Of a stretch of DNA of 64,000 nucleotides, positions 43,723 to 54,724 are shown piece by piece. Position 1 is the first letter of the stretch. Each line of letters starts with the position of its first letter. The notes under the pieces were generated by a model, which did no database searches, had not been told where the DNA came from, and saw only the letters and a program-made list of their open reading frames with translations. The position numbers were made by a program, and so were the translations under genes. The stretch is from Vanrija pseudolonga (taxonomy: Eukaryota; Basidiomycota; Tremellomycetes; Trichosporonales; Trichosporonaceae). The stretch is from assembly GCF_020906515.1 (NCBI RefSeq), contig NC_085850.1:2852001-2916000 (forward strand), read 5' to 3'.

Positions 43723-45918
43723 CTAGAACTGGCGGTTGACCAGGATGGCGCTCGTCTCGGCCTTGGAACCCGGCCGGGACGCGACAAGCTCAATCTTCGC
43801 CTCGACGCGCGTAAGGGGTACTGTCACAGTCCAGCGCAGCGCTGGTGAGCGGTTCTCCCCGTCGGTGTGAAGCTGGGTCGGTGGTGGTGCGGCTTGGCCG
43901 TTGAGTCGGAGGGCAACCTCGGGTGCTGGCTTTGCCTCGTCGTCTTCGTTCTTCTCCACGTGCGCTGTGACCTCGAGCTCGGTCGTGTTCGCGCCAACGA
44001 GAACGACGTGGACAAACACGCCGCGGTAGTTTTGCAGCCTGATGGCCTTGCGCGACCCGTTGGGTTCTGGCGCGACGCCAAAGCCAAGGTCGATGTGCTT
44101 GATTGTGGGGTCCTGCGGCACCTCGGGCTCCTGCAGCGCACTTGGCGGCCGGGCGCCGGCGGGCGAGTCGGCGAGCAGGGGCGCAACAGGCGGGGGAGCG
44201 ACGCCACGCTTTCGCGCCTCGTTCACGGCCACCATCTGTCGATAGATTGCCAAAGCGAGCGGCGGCAGCGAGGCAACCCAAGCCTGCTGCTCGGGCTGGG
44301 GGTAGCGACCGAGCGAGGCGACCACCTCCTCCGTCACGACACCCTGAGGCAACTGGGGGAGGTACGATTGCTGGGGGTGCGGCAATCCCTGAACCAGCTG
44401 CTGTGGTGTGAGCTGCCCCGGGGTCCCGGGCGAGCTGTACATCGCGTACGCCTGGGCCTGCTGCATCGCGGCGATGCGCGCCATATCGGGCGTGACGAGC
44501 ATAGGGTGTTGCTGGAGCTGCGGGATCTGAGCGTGAGGCGTGTGTGGTGACGGCGATGGCACGCCGTGCATGCGCACAGGTGCGCCCACTCCCGACTGTC
44601 TCGGCTTGGATACCGGCTGGCCCTTCTGCAGTGGCTGGGCAAGACGCTCGCGAACCAGACCGCGGTGGATCTGGACGATCTCGATTACCTGGCGTGCGTC
44701 GCGCCAGACTTCGCTGTGCTCCTCGTTGTAGTTCAAGGCGTTGTTGGCCATTTGCTCGACCTCCTGGAAGAACTGGTCCGCGTTGTCGTACCGGCGCGCG
44801 ACCATGCGCTGCTCAATCTCGCCGAGCGACAACGGGTGCTTGATGCGCTTGTAGTAGTCTGGGAATTCGCGGCGGTCCGGCAATGTGAGGAAGATGGTGG
44901 CGATTTCGCGATCCGAACCACTGTGCCGAGATTAGATGCCATCTCGTGCCATCGCGTGCTCCTCCACTCACTCATTTGCCTTGGCCTCCTTGATAGCTCT
45001 CATACACGGCTTGATCAATTTGTACACTGTGGGTCCGTCCTTCATGTAGCTGCCGCGCTTCTTGCCGGTTCGTCCGCTGCCGTCCTCTGCAGGTGTCGAA
45101 GGGCCAGCGGTCGCCGGCGCCGGAGAGGCGGCATCTGCCGTGATACCTCGACTTGTTGGCGCGTCATCGTCCTCCGAGTCGGTGTCCTCCTGCTGCGAGG
45201 TCTCACGGCTGTAGAACGTGCGCGTAACTTTCTGCGACCCGTCAGCATCCGCAGTCAATCAGATCAACTCACATGCAGCTTCTTGGCCCACTGGAAGAGT
45301 GTCGAGTCCTTGATGTTGTCTGCGGAATCAGCCTCGAATGCTCCTCATCACACCACTCACATCGCTTGGCGTTGTTCCAGATCTGACCGAGGTCATGACA
45401 CACGTCGCGGAGCGTGTCATACTTGGACGCGTCGAGCTTGTCTTTGACCTGCTCGAGCGAGAAAGGATGCTTGATCGTCTCGTAGTAGTCTGGGAACTGG
45501 CGCTGTCGGGTTAGCTTGGCCCATCCACACGACCTGTCCCTACCTTGTTGGGGAGCTTGATGAATGGTTGCGCGAGTTGATCTCCGCTGAAGGTAATGTT
45601 AGCCGTCGCGTCCCTTCCCTCATCATCACTCGTCATAGACACCCACTCCGAGTCCTTCATGGCCATGATCTTGTAGTAGAGGGCCAATCCGAGAGCCTTT
45701 GCACGCTCTGGGTCTTTGGGGTCCATGCCGTTCTTGTTGACGACTGGTTCGGGTGTGGGTGTGCGCCGACGCTTGCTCCTTCCTTCACTGAGGATCAGAC
45801 TCGGGTCAACGCCAAGTCGTCGTTTTCGTTCTTTTGGCTTTTCTGGCGAAGCTGTCGACGCCGGGCCGGCATCTTCGGTCTTTACAGCCGCTGGCGTGCT
45901 TGGAGCATCTGCGCTCAT
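43723..45918 (-). CDS. tandem-bromodomain protein, RSC4-like chromatin-remodeller subunit
   Basis: Minus-strand exons: 45918-45544, 45502-45361, 45319-45273, 45231-44972, 44920-43723; 673 aa. The N-terminus carries basic RSKRRRTPTPEP. Bromodomain 1 includes FIKLPNK-RQFPDYYETIKHPFSLEQV and IWNNAKRYN. Bromodomain 2 includes IATIFLTLPDRREFPDYYKR, IKHPLSLGEIEQRM and NNALNYNEEHSEVW. A Gln/Pro-rich linker follows, then a C-terminal beta-rich domain ending in SAILVNRQF. Bromodomains bind acetyl-lysine; the two-bromodomain layout plus C-terminal domain fits Rsc4 of the RSC/SWI-SNF family, though an Rsc1/2 or polybromo origin is possible. It is divergent from the HOS3-like deacetylase, 438 bp between starts. 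Confidence 0.82.
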
Positions 45919-46356
45919 GGTGGATGCTGTCTTCGTTGTATGCAAGTATGGATGTGAATGATACAATGGCAACGACGCGACGAAGTGTTGTGCGCTGCTG
46001 CCTGCCTGCCTGCCTGCCTGGGGTGCGTGCGTTGCAATAGGTGGCGGTGGCGCGTGCTGGGGTGGGCGGATTTGATCCCGTCGACCGTGGGCCGAAGGCC
46101 GTTGGGTTTGTTTGTGTTGACAACTTTGATGGACATTTCAGCTGGCAGCCAGCGGCCAGCCAACCAGCCAGTCGACGGCGACACCAGTGTCAACAATAAC
46201 AACAACAACGATAACATCAACGACAGCGGCAAGTACATCAAGCATCCACCACTCAAGGGACAATCGTGTCTAGCATAACCATAACCACAGTTAGCCAGAA
46301 CCAACGGACCCTTGTGCACGTCCGACTCGTCGCACGACTCGCAGAACACCGCCACC
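45919..46356. promoter_or_regulatory. head-to-head promoter of the RSC4-like and HOS3-like genes
   Basis: This 438 bp interval is shared by two chromatin genes. It contains a CTGC/TGCCTGCC short repeat at ~46003-46022 and an AAC-rich stretch at 46190-46215. Confidence 0.55.
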
Positions 46357-49300
46357 ATGGTGGCTCCATCCCAATCCCGGCCGCCCCTCGGGCTGCACAT
46401 CCAACCTGCATGTCTGCAGCACAAGTACATCCGTCACGCAAACTCGAGCCACATCTTTGAGCGCCCAGAGCGGCTGCGCGCCGTCCTTCTCGGCTTTGCG
46501 GGGGCCCTTGCGCGCCTCGAGGCCGCCGACGCGGCGTCGGCTCCAACCCCCGAGCCCGAGGGCGACGACTTATCATCCATGCTCTCGTCGCTGTCGCTGG
46601 GCTCCACATCCCCCTTCCTCCCACCCTCGCATGTCGCCATTGTCCCCCCGCCTATCCCACCCGCCACACCGGGCCAGATCCTCAAGCACCACCCCGCCGT
46701 GCAGTTCACCCACTCGCCGCCCGAGGAGGCGCCCTTCCCCTTCCTTCCAAAGGCGCGGGGCGCCGCCCTCCCATCCAGCACGTACATGAAGGAACTGCAC
46801 ACCTGGGCCAGCGAAGCTGTCGAGACGATCCGCACCACAGGCTGCGAATTTCCCCAGGACAAGGGGTTGAACGCCGGTGACCTCTACCTCGGCCCAGGAT
46901 CCGTCCTCGCCATCGAGGGATGTGTAAGTGGTGTGGCATGTCGGAGTGATGGGCGGGCTGACGTCGATCAATCAGGTCCAGACCGTTTGTCAGGCCGTAG
47001 ATGGCGTGTGTGCCATCGTCCCGGCCCACCAAGATCCGCAAACGCCAGTGCAGAACATGAGCTCGGTGCCTCCGCGTCCATCGACGCCTCAGGGCGATCC
47101 AACTCCGCCTCCACCGGCGTATAACAAGGCGTTCTGTGCGATTCGCCCGCCTGGGCACCACTGTGGCGAGGACGAGCCCTCTGGGTGGGTATGACTCTGC
47201 TATGCACGCTGACGGCTCAGATTCTGCTACGTCAACAACGTCGTCGTCGGCGCCATGCACGGTTCGTTGGCGTCCTTATCGTTGAGCTGACACCGCAGCG
47301 TATCTCCAACACGACGTAGACCGAGCCATCATCATCGACTTTGATCTCCACCATGGCAATGGCACACAGGCGCTTGTCATGCCGCTCAACGCAGCGTCGT
47401 ATGCCGAGGACCTCGCCATGGCAGCAGGAAAGCCACCAAGCGATCTGAGAGGGCTCAAGGGGCAGAGACGAGGCTGGAAGGGCTTCTATGGCTCCGTGCA
47501 CGACATTTACTCGTACCCCTGCGAGGTGAGGTGCCACAACCAGCCACCACTGACGCGACAGGATGGCGACCTGGATCTGATCAAGGATGCGAGTTTGAGT
47601 CTTGCCGCTCACGGGCAGTACATGTGGGTGCGGAGGGAGTGTCTCTCGCTGACGCCAGTGAAAACATCCACCTACAACCGTACGACTCGGAGGAGGACTT
47701 TTACGAGCGCATTTACCCCATGTACACTGCTCTTCTTGACAAGGCGCGGCTGTTCATGCGCGACACCGAAGCCGACCCGGAACGGACAATCTTGTTCATC
47801 AGGTAGGCTTTACATCTGACGCCAGCGCTGACGGTAGTGCCGGTTTTGATGCCTGCGAGCACGAACATCAGGGCATGCAGCGCCACAACCGCCGCGTACC
47901 AGTGTCCTTCTATTCGCGATACACGCGCGACATCGCCGCGTTTGCCGACAAGTACACGGGCGGCAAGGTCGTGTCTGTTCTGGAGGGCGGCTACGGCGAC
48001 CGTGCGTTGACCTCGGCGGCGATGGGTCACGCGATTGGTCTGCTCGGCCGTGAGGGTGTCCCCGGCTGGTGGTCGGTCGAGGAGCTCGACAACGTGAGGT
48101 GGCTCGCCATGACCTTGGCAACCAGCTAACTCTGCCAGCTTGATCGCGCCACAAAGAAGAAGAAGCGCGGTGGCAAGCTCGCAGCCCTGCCACCCGACCT
48201 GACGTCTACGCCACACCTGGCACGCGCACACGCTCTCCTCGCGCACTTTGAGGGCTCGCCACCGTCGACACCTGCGCCAAGTGTTAATGCCACACCACAG
48301 GCTAACGCCAACGGGCGCATGACGCTCCGCGAGCGCAGGGTAAGGACGTACGCCGAGGACACGGACGTCTGGAGCTCGTCGCCCCGGGATACTGGCCGGC
48401 GCCGTCGCGGACCGGCCACGACGGCCAACACGCCTGTCGCTACACCCAAGAAGCCCACCGACGGCAAGTCAGAGGAAGCGTACCCCAGTCCTGCGTCGAG
48501 CCCTACGGCTGTTCCGCCGCCGGAGCCGAAGCTCGAGGCGGCACCACCGCAACCCAAGCTCGAGGTTCCCTCCGAGCCGGTTGACTTTGCCTCGCCTGTC
48601 TCCGTGGTCTCGGACACGAGTGATACTCCAAAGATCATTCTCAAGATTCCGCGAGTCACTCCGCCGCGTGAAGGCGAGGAGGACAGGGGCGTCGCGAGTG
48701 AAATAGATCGTGTATTGGCGCCTGTGCCTGTAGCTCAGCCAGTGGCTGCTCCTCAGACAGTACCTCCCAAGGCTGCTCCTACTCCGCAAGTCGCCCGTCC
48801 TCTGGCCCCCACGTCATCGACAGCTGCCCAGCCGGCCGCCCCTAAGGCTGTGGTTGCAACGCCTATCTCTGCCCAGCAGATCCAGCCCAAGGCGGAGCCA
48901 CTTTCCAAAGCTAGCAACCCAGCCCCACCGACGTCAGCACACGCTCCCACGGTCCCGACGGTTGTCGCCCAGGCCGCGCTCCACGCTCCCAAGCCACCGA
49001 GCACCGCTCCTCCCACCAGCCAACGTGTACCGTTCGCTGGTGCTGCTGGTGCTGCTGCTGCTTCCCCCGCTGCAGTGTTCAGAGCACCGCCTGCTGCGCC
49101 GAGCCAGCACCTCCCAACGCTGCGACCGAGCAACTTTGTGCCAGTCGAGCTGCCACCGCCGCCAATGTACCCCGTTTCGCGGCCACAGTTCCCACAAGCC
49201 CCTCCTCCACTTGGTTACGCCGCGCCCCAGATTCCACCCAGCAACCAAGCCTACTATGCCCATGCCCAGCAGTATGCGTCATCGGTGCCACCAATCGGAG

Positions 49301-49635
49301 CAAGTTGGCCTGTTAGTGGCGCGCCAAACACACCAAACACAGTGTTATCAGAACCAGCGTCATACCACGCTCAGCATGCCCCGTCCCAGGTTATCGGCGC
49401 GGTGAGTGCAGACCGTGCCGTCTACCCACTGTACCCTGTGCTTCCAGGAGGCCTCCTGCCCGGCGGTAGTGGAGGCGCAGGAGGCGCAGGAGGTTCTGTA
49501 TCAGCCACGCGGGAAGGTGGCCATGCCGGCACGCATTTCGGACCACAACACTCGTTCCCCGTCCCCGGGCCTGGTAATTTTCCGATTACTTTTACTGCGG
49601 CCAACGGACCACAACATGGGCCCAGTAGTGGTTAG
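46357..49635 (+). CDS. HOS3: Hos3-type class II histone deacetylase
   Basis: Eight exons: 46357-46923, 46976-47184, 47221-47261, 47299-47525, 47562-47623, 47659-47802, 47838-48093, 48139-49635; 1000 aa. ATG is in a CCACCATGG context. Catalytic signatures are in order: AIRPPGHHCGEDEPSGFCYV (active-site His pair), IIDFDLHHGNGTQ (zinc ligands), ISAGFDACEHEHQG, and VLEGGYGDRAL (catalytic Tyr region). The N-terminus has HIFERPERLRA, as in Hos3. The last ~500 residues are Pro/Ala/Ser-rich and disordered. Hos3 in yeast deacetylates histones and acts at the bud neck. A donor/acceptor pair at about 49402-49447 could splice in another C-terminus; the continuous frame is preferred on composition. Confidence 0.88.
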
Positions 49636-50188
49636 TGTGGGTGGCGTATTGTTACAAACGTTGTCCAGCCCCCCCGAAAGTCAGGAAGGTGTCAGGATGC
49701 CAGGATGATGCCCGACTAGTGTCGTTTCAGGCGCCCTATCCGCCGCTAACCCGCGCACCCTCTTGTTTGATGAAATCCATCTGTAGCAATGTACAACTAG
49801 ATGTGATTCTATGGGCTGCGCGTGTTGCGCCTACTGGTGGTGGGGGTGCTGCAGGGCGAGCCAACTGTGGCTCGACCCGCGCTCCAACCAATGCTACGTG
49901 CGTGCGTGCGGCTTGGCCGCCGGGAATTGCGTGAGAGTTCGTGGATGAGTGTGTGTGTGTTGGTGGGTGTGTTTGTACACTAGGTGCAAGATAGCGTCCG
50001 TTGGTGTGTCTGTTTCGAGCAGTCCAGGCTCGTCGAGAAAGGAAAGGGGGTGCTTGCCATGAGGAAACATTGTTCAGAGAGGTCCCTTGAGATGAAAGAG
50101 AGAGTGGCACTGTCCGTGTGCGTGCCGTCCTGCGGCAGATGGGTCGTTGTCCCTTTTATGTAGATGGGTGTCGATAGAGGCAAGAGAC
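49636..50188. other. 3' interval between convergent genes
   Basis: This 553 bp interval holds the 3' UTRs of HOS3 (plus) and the 569-aa gene (minus), with a short GT-rich run at 49950-49975. No gene is supported. Confidence 0.5.
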
Positions 50189-51957
50189 TTAGAAGACCTC
50201 GAGCGAGCTCCAGGTAGGAGGTGCGGGGAGCGGGGGCAGGTGCTTTGCGTCCCAAACGGGAGTGAGGGAAGGGAGAGCGGGCTGCTCGTCCTGGTCGTCG
50301 CTGTCCGGCTCCCAGTCGTCGCGCTCGCTCAGCGAGTCGTCAGAGCGGGAAGGGATGAGGTGGGGAGTGTCGTCGTCGTCGGCGAACTTGACCTTGCGGT
50401 TCTCGCGGGCGGGAGGCGACGAGGCGCTGTCGTCCGAGCAGTCCGAGCACGACGAGCACGAGTCGCCGTCGGATGAGGCGAAGACAACAGTGGTCATGCT
50501 GCAAGCCGTAGGAGTACGGAGGATGGGCTCGGGAGACATTGAGCGGAGCGAGCGGTTGTCGTCGGACAGGTCAGGCTCGGACATGTCGTCGCCGAGGAGC
50601 TCGTCGAGGTCCTCGATCGTGCTGAGGGCAGACACCGACTTGGGCTCGGCGGCGCGAGTAATGTCGTCGGCGGTGATCGAGTGGCAGAGGCCCGAGCGGC
50701 GGATAGGCAGCGCGTTGAGCGTGCTGCTGCGGGGAAGGAGGCCGTTGGAGAAGGCGCGGCGGCAAGCCTTCTCGGCGTCACGCTGAAGCTCGAGCTCCTC
50801 GAGCCACTTGCGCTTGCCCTCCTCGCGCTCGTAACGGCCAGCAAGCTTGACAATGCTTCCGACGCGGCTCGCAAGCTGCGTCAGGCGGGTAAGCTGCGTG
50901 CTGTAGACGGCGCGATGCTTGGAGGGAATGGCGTGGGCAGGGGGGATGGCGAGGAGGAAGCTCTGAGGAGACGACATGCCGCCAAGCTCCTCGCACTCAA
51001 AGTCGGAAGACTCTGGCGAGTCAAAGCTCGAGGTCGTCGTGGTCGTCTGGTTCGAGTTGCAGCGCTGGAGAGGGACAGCGGCAGGGCGCTGCTGGTCGAG
51101 GTTGATGCCCGAGGCCTCAAGAACCGCGTTGATCTCGTCACGGAGCTTTGCGTACTCGTCCATCTTGGCCGCCGTCTCGCTCTGGATCGCCCAGAGGAGG
51201 TAGGCGCTGGGAACGCGCTCCTTGAGGGCAGGGAGGACGTGACGGCGGTACGCGTCGACAAGCAGTGACCGCGCCTGGCGCCTGTGAGCGCGAGCGGGCT
51301 GCTGGTGGACGGCGACGTGAGCCGGGGGCTGGGTACGGCCTGGGTTGGGCGAGCCAGTGGGGAGGAGGGGCGAGAGGAGCGAGAAGAGAAGGGAGGAAGG
51401 GGAGCGGCGCGAGCCAGAAGGGCCTGCGGCCGCGGAAGCGGGCGACAGGGAAGACGACGAGGCGTCCGAGCTCATGCTCGTGCGCGGTGAGTCAGCAGGG
51501 GACACGGTCGCTGCTGGTGCTGGTGGGGGAGGGGGCGCGGCGGCGGCGGCGAACGAGAGCTGGACCTCGTTGACGACGCGGTGGAGCGTGGCGATGCACT
51601 CGGCCTCGAGGTCGAGGGTGATTGTCGAGCCGTCGACGAGGTGGACAATGATGGCCGACTGGGGCAGAGAGAAGGTCACGTCGTCGACGACGCCCCAGAC
51701 CCAGCTGGCCTTGTCGCCGAGGAGGACATTGGTGCAGTCAATGTCTTCCTGGAGGCAGAGGCTGCGGTGGGCGAGGAGGTTTGGGGGCAGGGGTAGGGCG
51801 CGGGAGCTGGCGTCGCGTCAGTGGGCGAACTGAAAGGGGGCCCTTGGGTCGCCGTCGATACTCACGTGTATGGGTTGGTGGGGAGGGGGAGGGTGAAGAG
51901 GATGGTCGGGGGGCAAGGCTGCGAGGCCGAGGGGACTGGGAGGAGGCGCAGGAGCAT
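50189..51957 (-). CDS. unrecognised 569-aa protein with acidic Ser-rich tail
   Basis: Minus-strand exons 51957-51866 and 51806-50189; a 59 bp intron joins TNPYT to SRALPLPPNLLAHRS; 569 aa. The N-terminal ~85 residues form a plausible folded domain (DIDCTNVLLGDKASWVWGVV, then IIVHLVDGSTITLDLEAEC). A Pro/Ala/Ser-rich linker follows, then a helical region with basic and acidic residues (VDAYRRHVLPALKERVPSAY, and KLAGRYEREEGKRKWLEELE), and a long acidic Ser/Asp-rich tail with KVKFADDDDTPHL. I do not recognise a family; the strong codon bias and clean intron support a real gene. Confidence 0.65.
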
Positions 51958-54724
51958 TGTGCTGGGTTGTGGGTGGGAGGAAGATGGTGTGGCGTGGGCG
52001 TGGCGAGGCGCGTGCTGGAGTGGGTTGGTGACTAGTAGTGATGAGTGACTGGTGGTAGTAGTCGCCTAGTCGTGTCGGTCGGTTGTCGAGGAGGAGCTGT
52101 GCAAGTGGTCGTTCGACAAGAGACACTGCTGGTTACCAAGAAATGAGACTCTGGCGGCGAGGCGAGGAAGGATGAGGAGAGTACAATCACTGGAATGGGA
52201 GTTTTAAAGGAAGGCGACAGTGTGTGTGTGGTGCAGCGTCAACTGGCAGTCCTTCCCTTGGCAGAAGGAAGCCTCGCCTTTGCCTCGTTGACACCACTTT
52301 GACCCGTTCCCGTGGGATGACCAGATGTTTCCCGCTCATCACCAAGTGAGTCTCGAGAGTCTGTGCGTGGCGCGGCGGCGCGGCAGAGGGGCGGGGGGGC
52401 GCGCGCGCAGCCCAGCCCTTGCGGGTGCCGGCCAAAGCGGTCCAGGGACGAAAGCGCGTGTCATGCCGTCAAGAACTTTGAAGCGGGTGGCGTCGGGGCG
52501 TCAGTCAGGGAAGGGCAGCAGCAGCGCAGGCAGCAGCAGGTGCGTTGTGATCGTCGTCAAGGCGGGCGGTAACAGATTACGGCAACACGGATGGTTGGCC
52601 GCCCTGCGCACCGCGCCTCCTCGCGCCCACCCCTCGTGCCCAAAATGCGGGACGGGGAGCGGGAAGCGTAAACCACCCCTGCTTGTATGCCCATGCCTTG
52701 GGCAAACGATGGACAAAATTGACTTTAGCATATCATTCATCCCGCGGCAAGGTAGTATGCAAGCCAGGCGACTCCCAAAGTAATAGAAGGATGCGTGTTA
52801 TTATCGGCTTGGCTCGCTCGTCGTGGTGGTGCCAGTGCCGGTGTGAGCGCCACTAGCATCCCGGGATGGTTGAGACAGTGGGAGCGGGGGGGGAGCGAGT
52901 GGGATGGGTGGGCCCGGTAACTGGGGTGTCGGTTCGGTTGTGCTTATCGCGTGGTTTGTGCGGCGGGCGTCGGCGTCGACAAGACTACTATTGCAAGCTG
53001 CATTGTCCATGCACAGTGCACACACAGCAAGCACCGCAGCCCAACTGCCACCCACCCACCACGCCAACACCCACGCACCCAACACACGGGCGACGCACGA
53101 CGCTCGCTCGCACACGCGAACGAAATGAGATCTACCAGTTTTGTGCTGCAGTGCCCACCCAGGCGAAAGTTTGCATCCCCGCAGAGCTGACACGCGCACT
53201 CCTGAACTCTGCTTGCTTTGCGCCAGGCAAAAGGTTACAGCCATCGCACAAATGCAGGGAGCGAGGGGGTGGGCCGGTCAGAATCCATCACCAGTGCTGT
53301 GGGTCAGGGCGCCGAGGAGCATGTCAGGGTTGGGTTGGGGGTGCCGCTGCCGGACAAACCACGCAAGGTGAGTGAGTGAGCCTGGCCATGCACAGTCGAG
53401 TAACGACATGCTTGCGAGCAGGCAGCGCCACCGCTCGCCATGCACCACCACCACCGACGACGAGGCGCGATTGCTCGGCGCCACACACGCTGGAATCAGC
53501 GCCGACCGAGACATATACACCACCCCGAGCCCGGCGGCGGCGCCACATGGTGAGGCCAGCCGTGCCGCCCGCCTGCCGCCTACCGTTCCGCCATATCGTC
53601 ACCGTCACCTCTGTCACCATCACCCGCGCTACAGACGCAAAGTTGGTAGTGTCAACCCAACCCAGACGTGTGCCGTAGCCAGTGGCCACGGCCAAACCTT
53701 ACCCCCCGGCACTGCCAGCACCCCAGTTTCACCGCGTTGACTACCAGACACGAGCGACCAACCCAGATCTAAATGCTAACGTGTCTCGTAATCGCTAATG
53801 GAATAGAATGCACGGCGCGCGCGCGCCTGTTCGCGTGCGAGGAGGCATGAATGAGCGAGCGAGCGAATGAGATAGATGCAGAGCAGAAGCAATGCAGATC
53901 AAATCAGAATCTCATGTCCAGAGTCAGAAGCCGAAGCCACAGACAGAATGGATCGATCTGGCTTTGCTTTAGCACACTGAATACAGAACAAGATCACTTG
54001 ACATGCCATGCCCCAGACTCAATACTGCTGCGTCTACTGCGTTCTGGGCCAACTTGTCCAATTCAAATGCTTACTCGTATTCAACAATGTCGCGACATTG
54101 CGCATTCATGAGCCACGCGCTGCCGCGCCACGTTTGCATTCTTCCGACAGCAGGGACACTCAACCACGACACACCCACCCACCCACGGCCACAGGAACCG
54201 GAACGTCGTCTCACCTGCCCTGGGACCGTCCTAACCGTAATTATACACGCACGCACGTATGTGTACCAAAGCACACGCCTACACGCACGTACGCCTACAG
54301 CTGGGTACCGTGCCTGCGGGGTTGTAGCAGATGGCTGACGACGGGGGTGGCCAACGCCCTCCGTTGGCTGACGGGTGGCGCCACCGCCGCGCCGCGGCTC
54401 GATGCAAAACAATACATGCAATGATCTATGCCAGAGTGACTTTCTATGCGTGCGCGCAAGTGTTTGCGCGATGCGGAGGTAGATGGGTAACAGGGGAGGG
54501 TAGAAGCGAGAGTCCGCTTGCTTGGCCACAGGGCGAGGCGTCACCCGAGATGAGATTCGCTAGGCGGTTGCGCAGGCGATAACGGCATGGCCTCTTGTCC
54601 TGGCTCGCACCGTCGATCGTCCGGCTCTGCCGGTGTCGTCCCGGTCGCTCGAGCCGACTTTTCTTCCATCCACGCAGCGAGCATGCAGTAGCTGGCCGCT
54701 GCAACGTAATGTGGCGCCCGACCA
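51958..54724. other. 2.8 kb intergenic, no recognised gene
   Basis: The first ~250 bp are the 5' region of the 569-aa gene. The rest has overlapping frames of low complexity (plus 52325-52783; minus 52801-53244), CA/CCCA-rich simple sequence (53020-53110, 54170-54190) and no family match. Confidence 0.45.
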
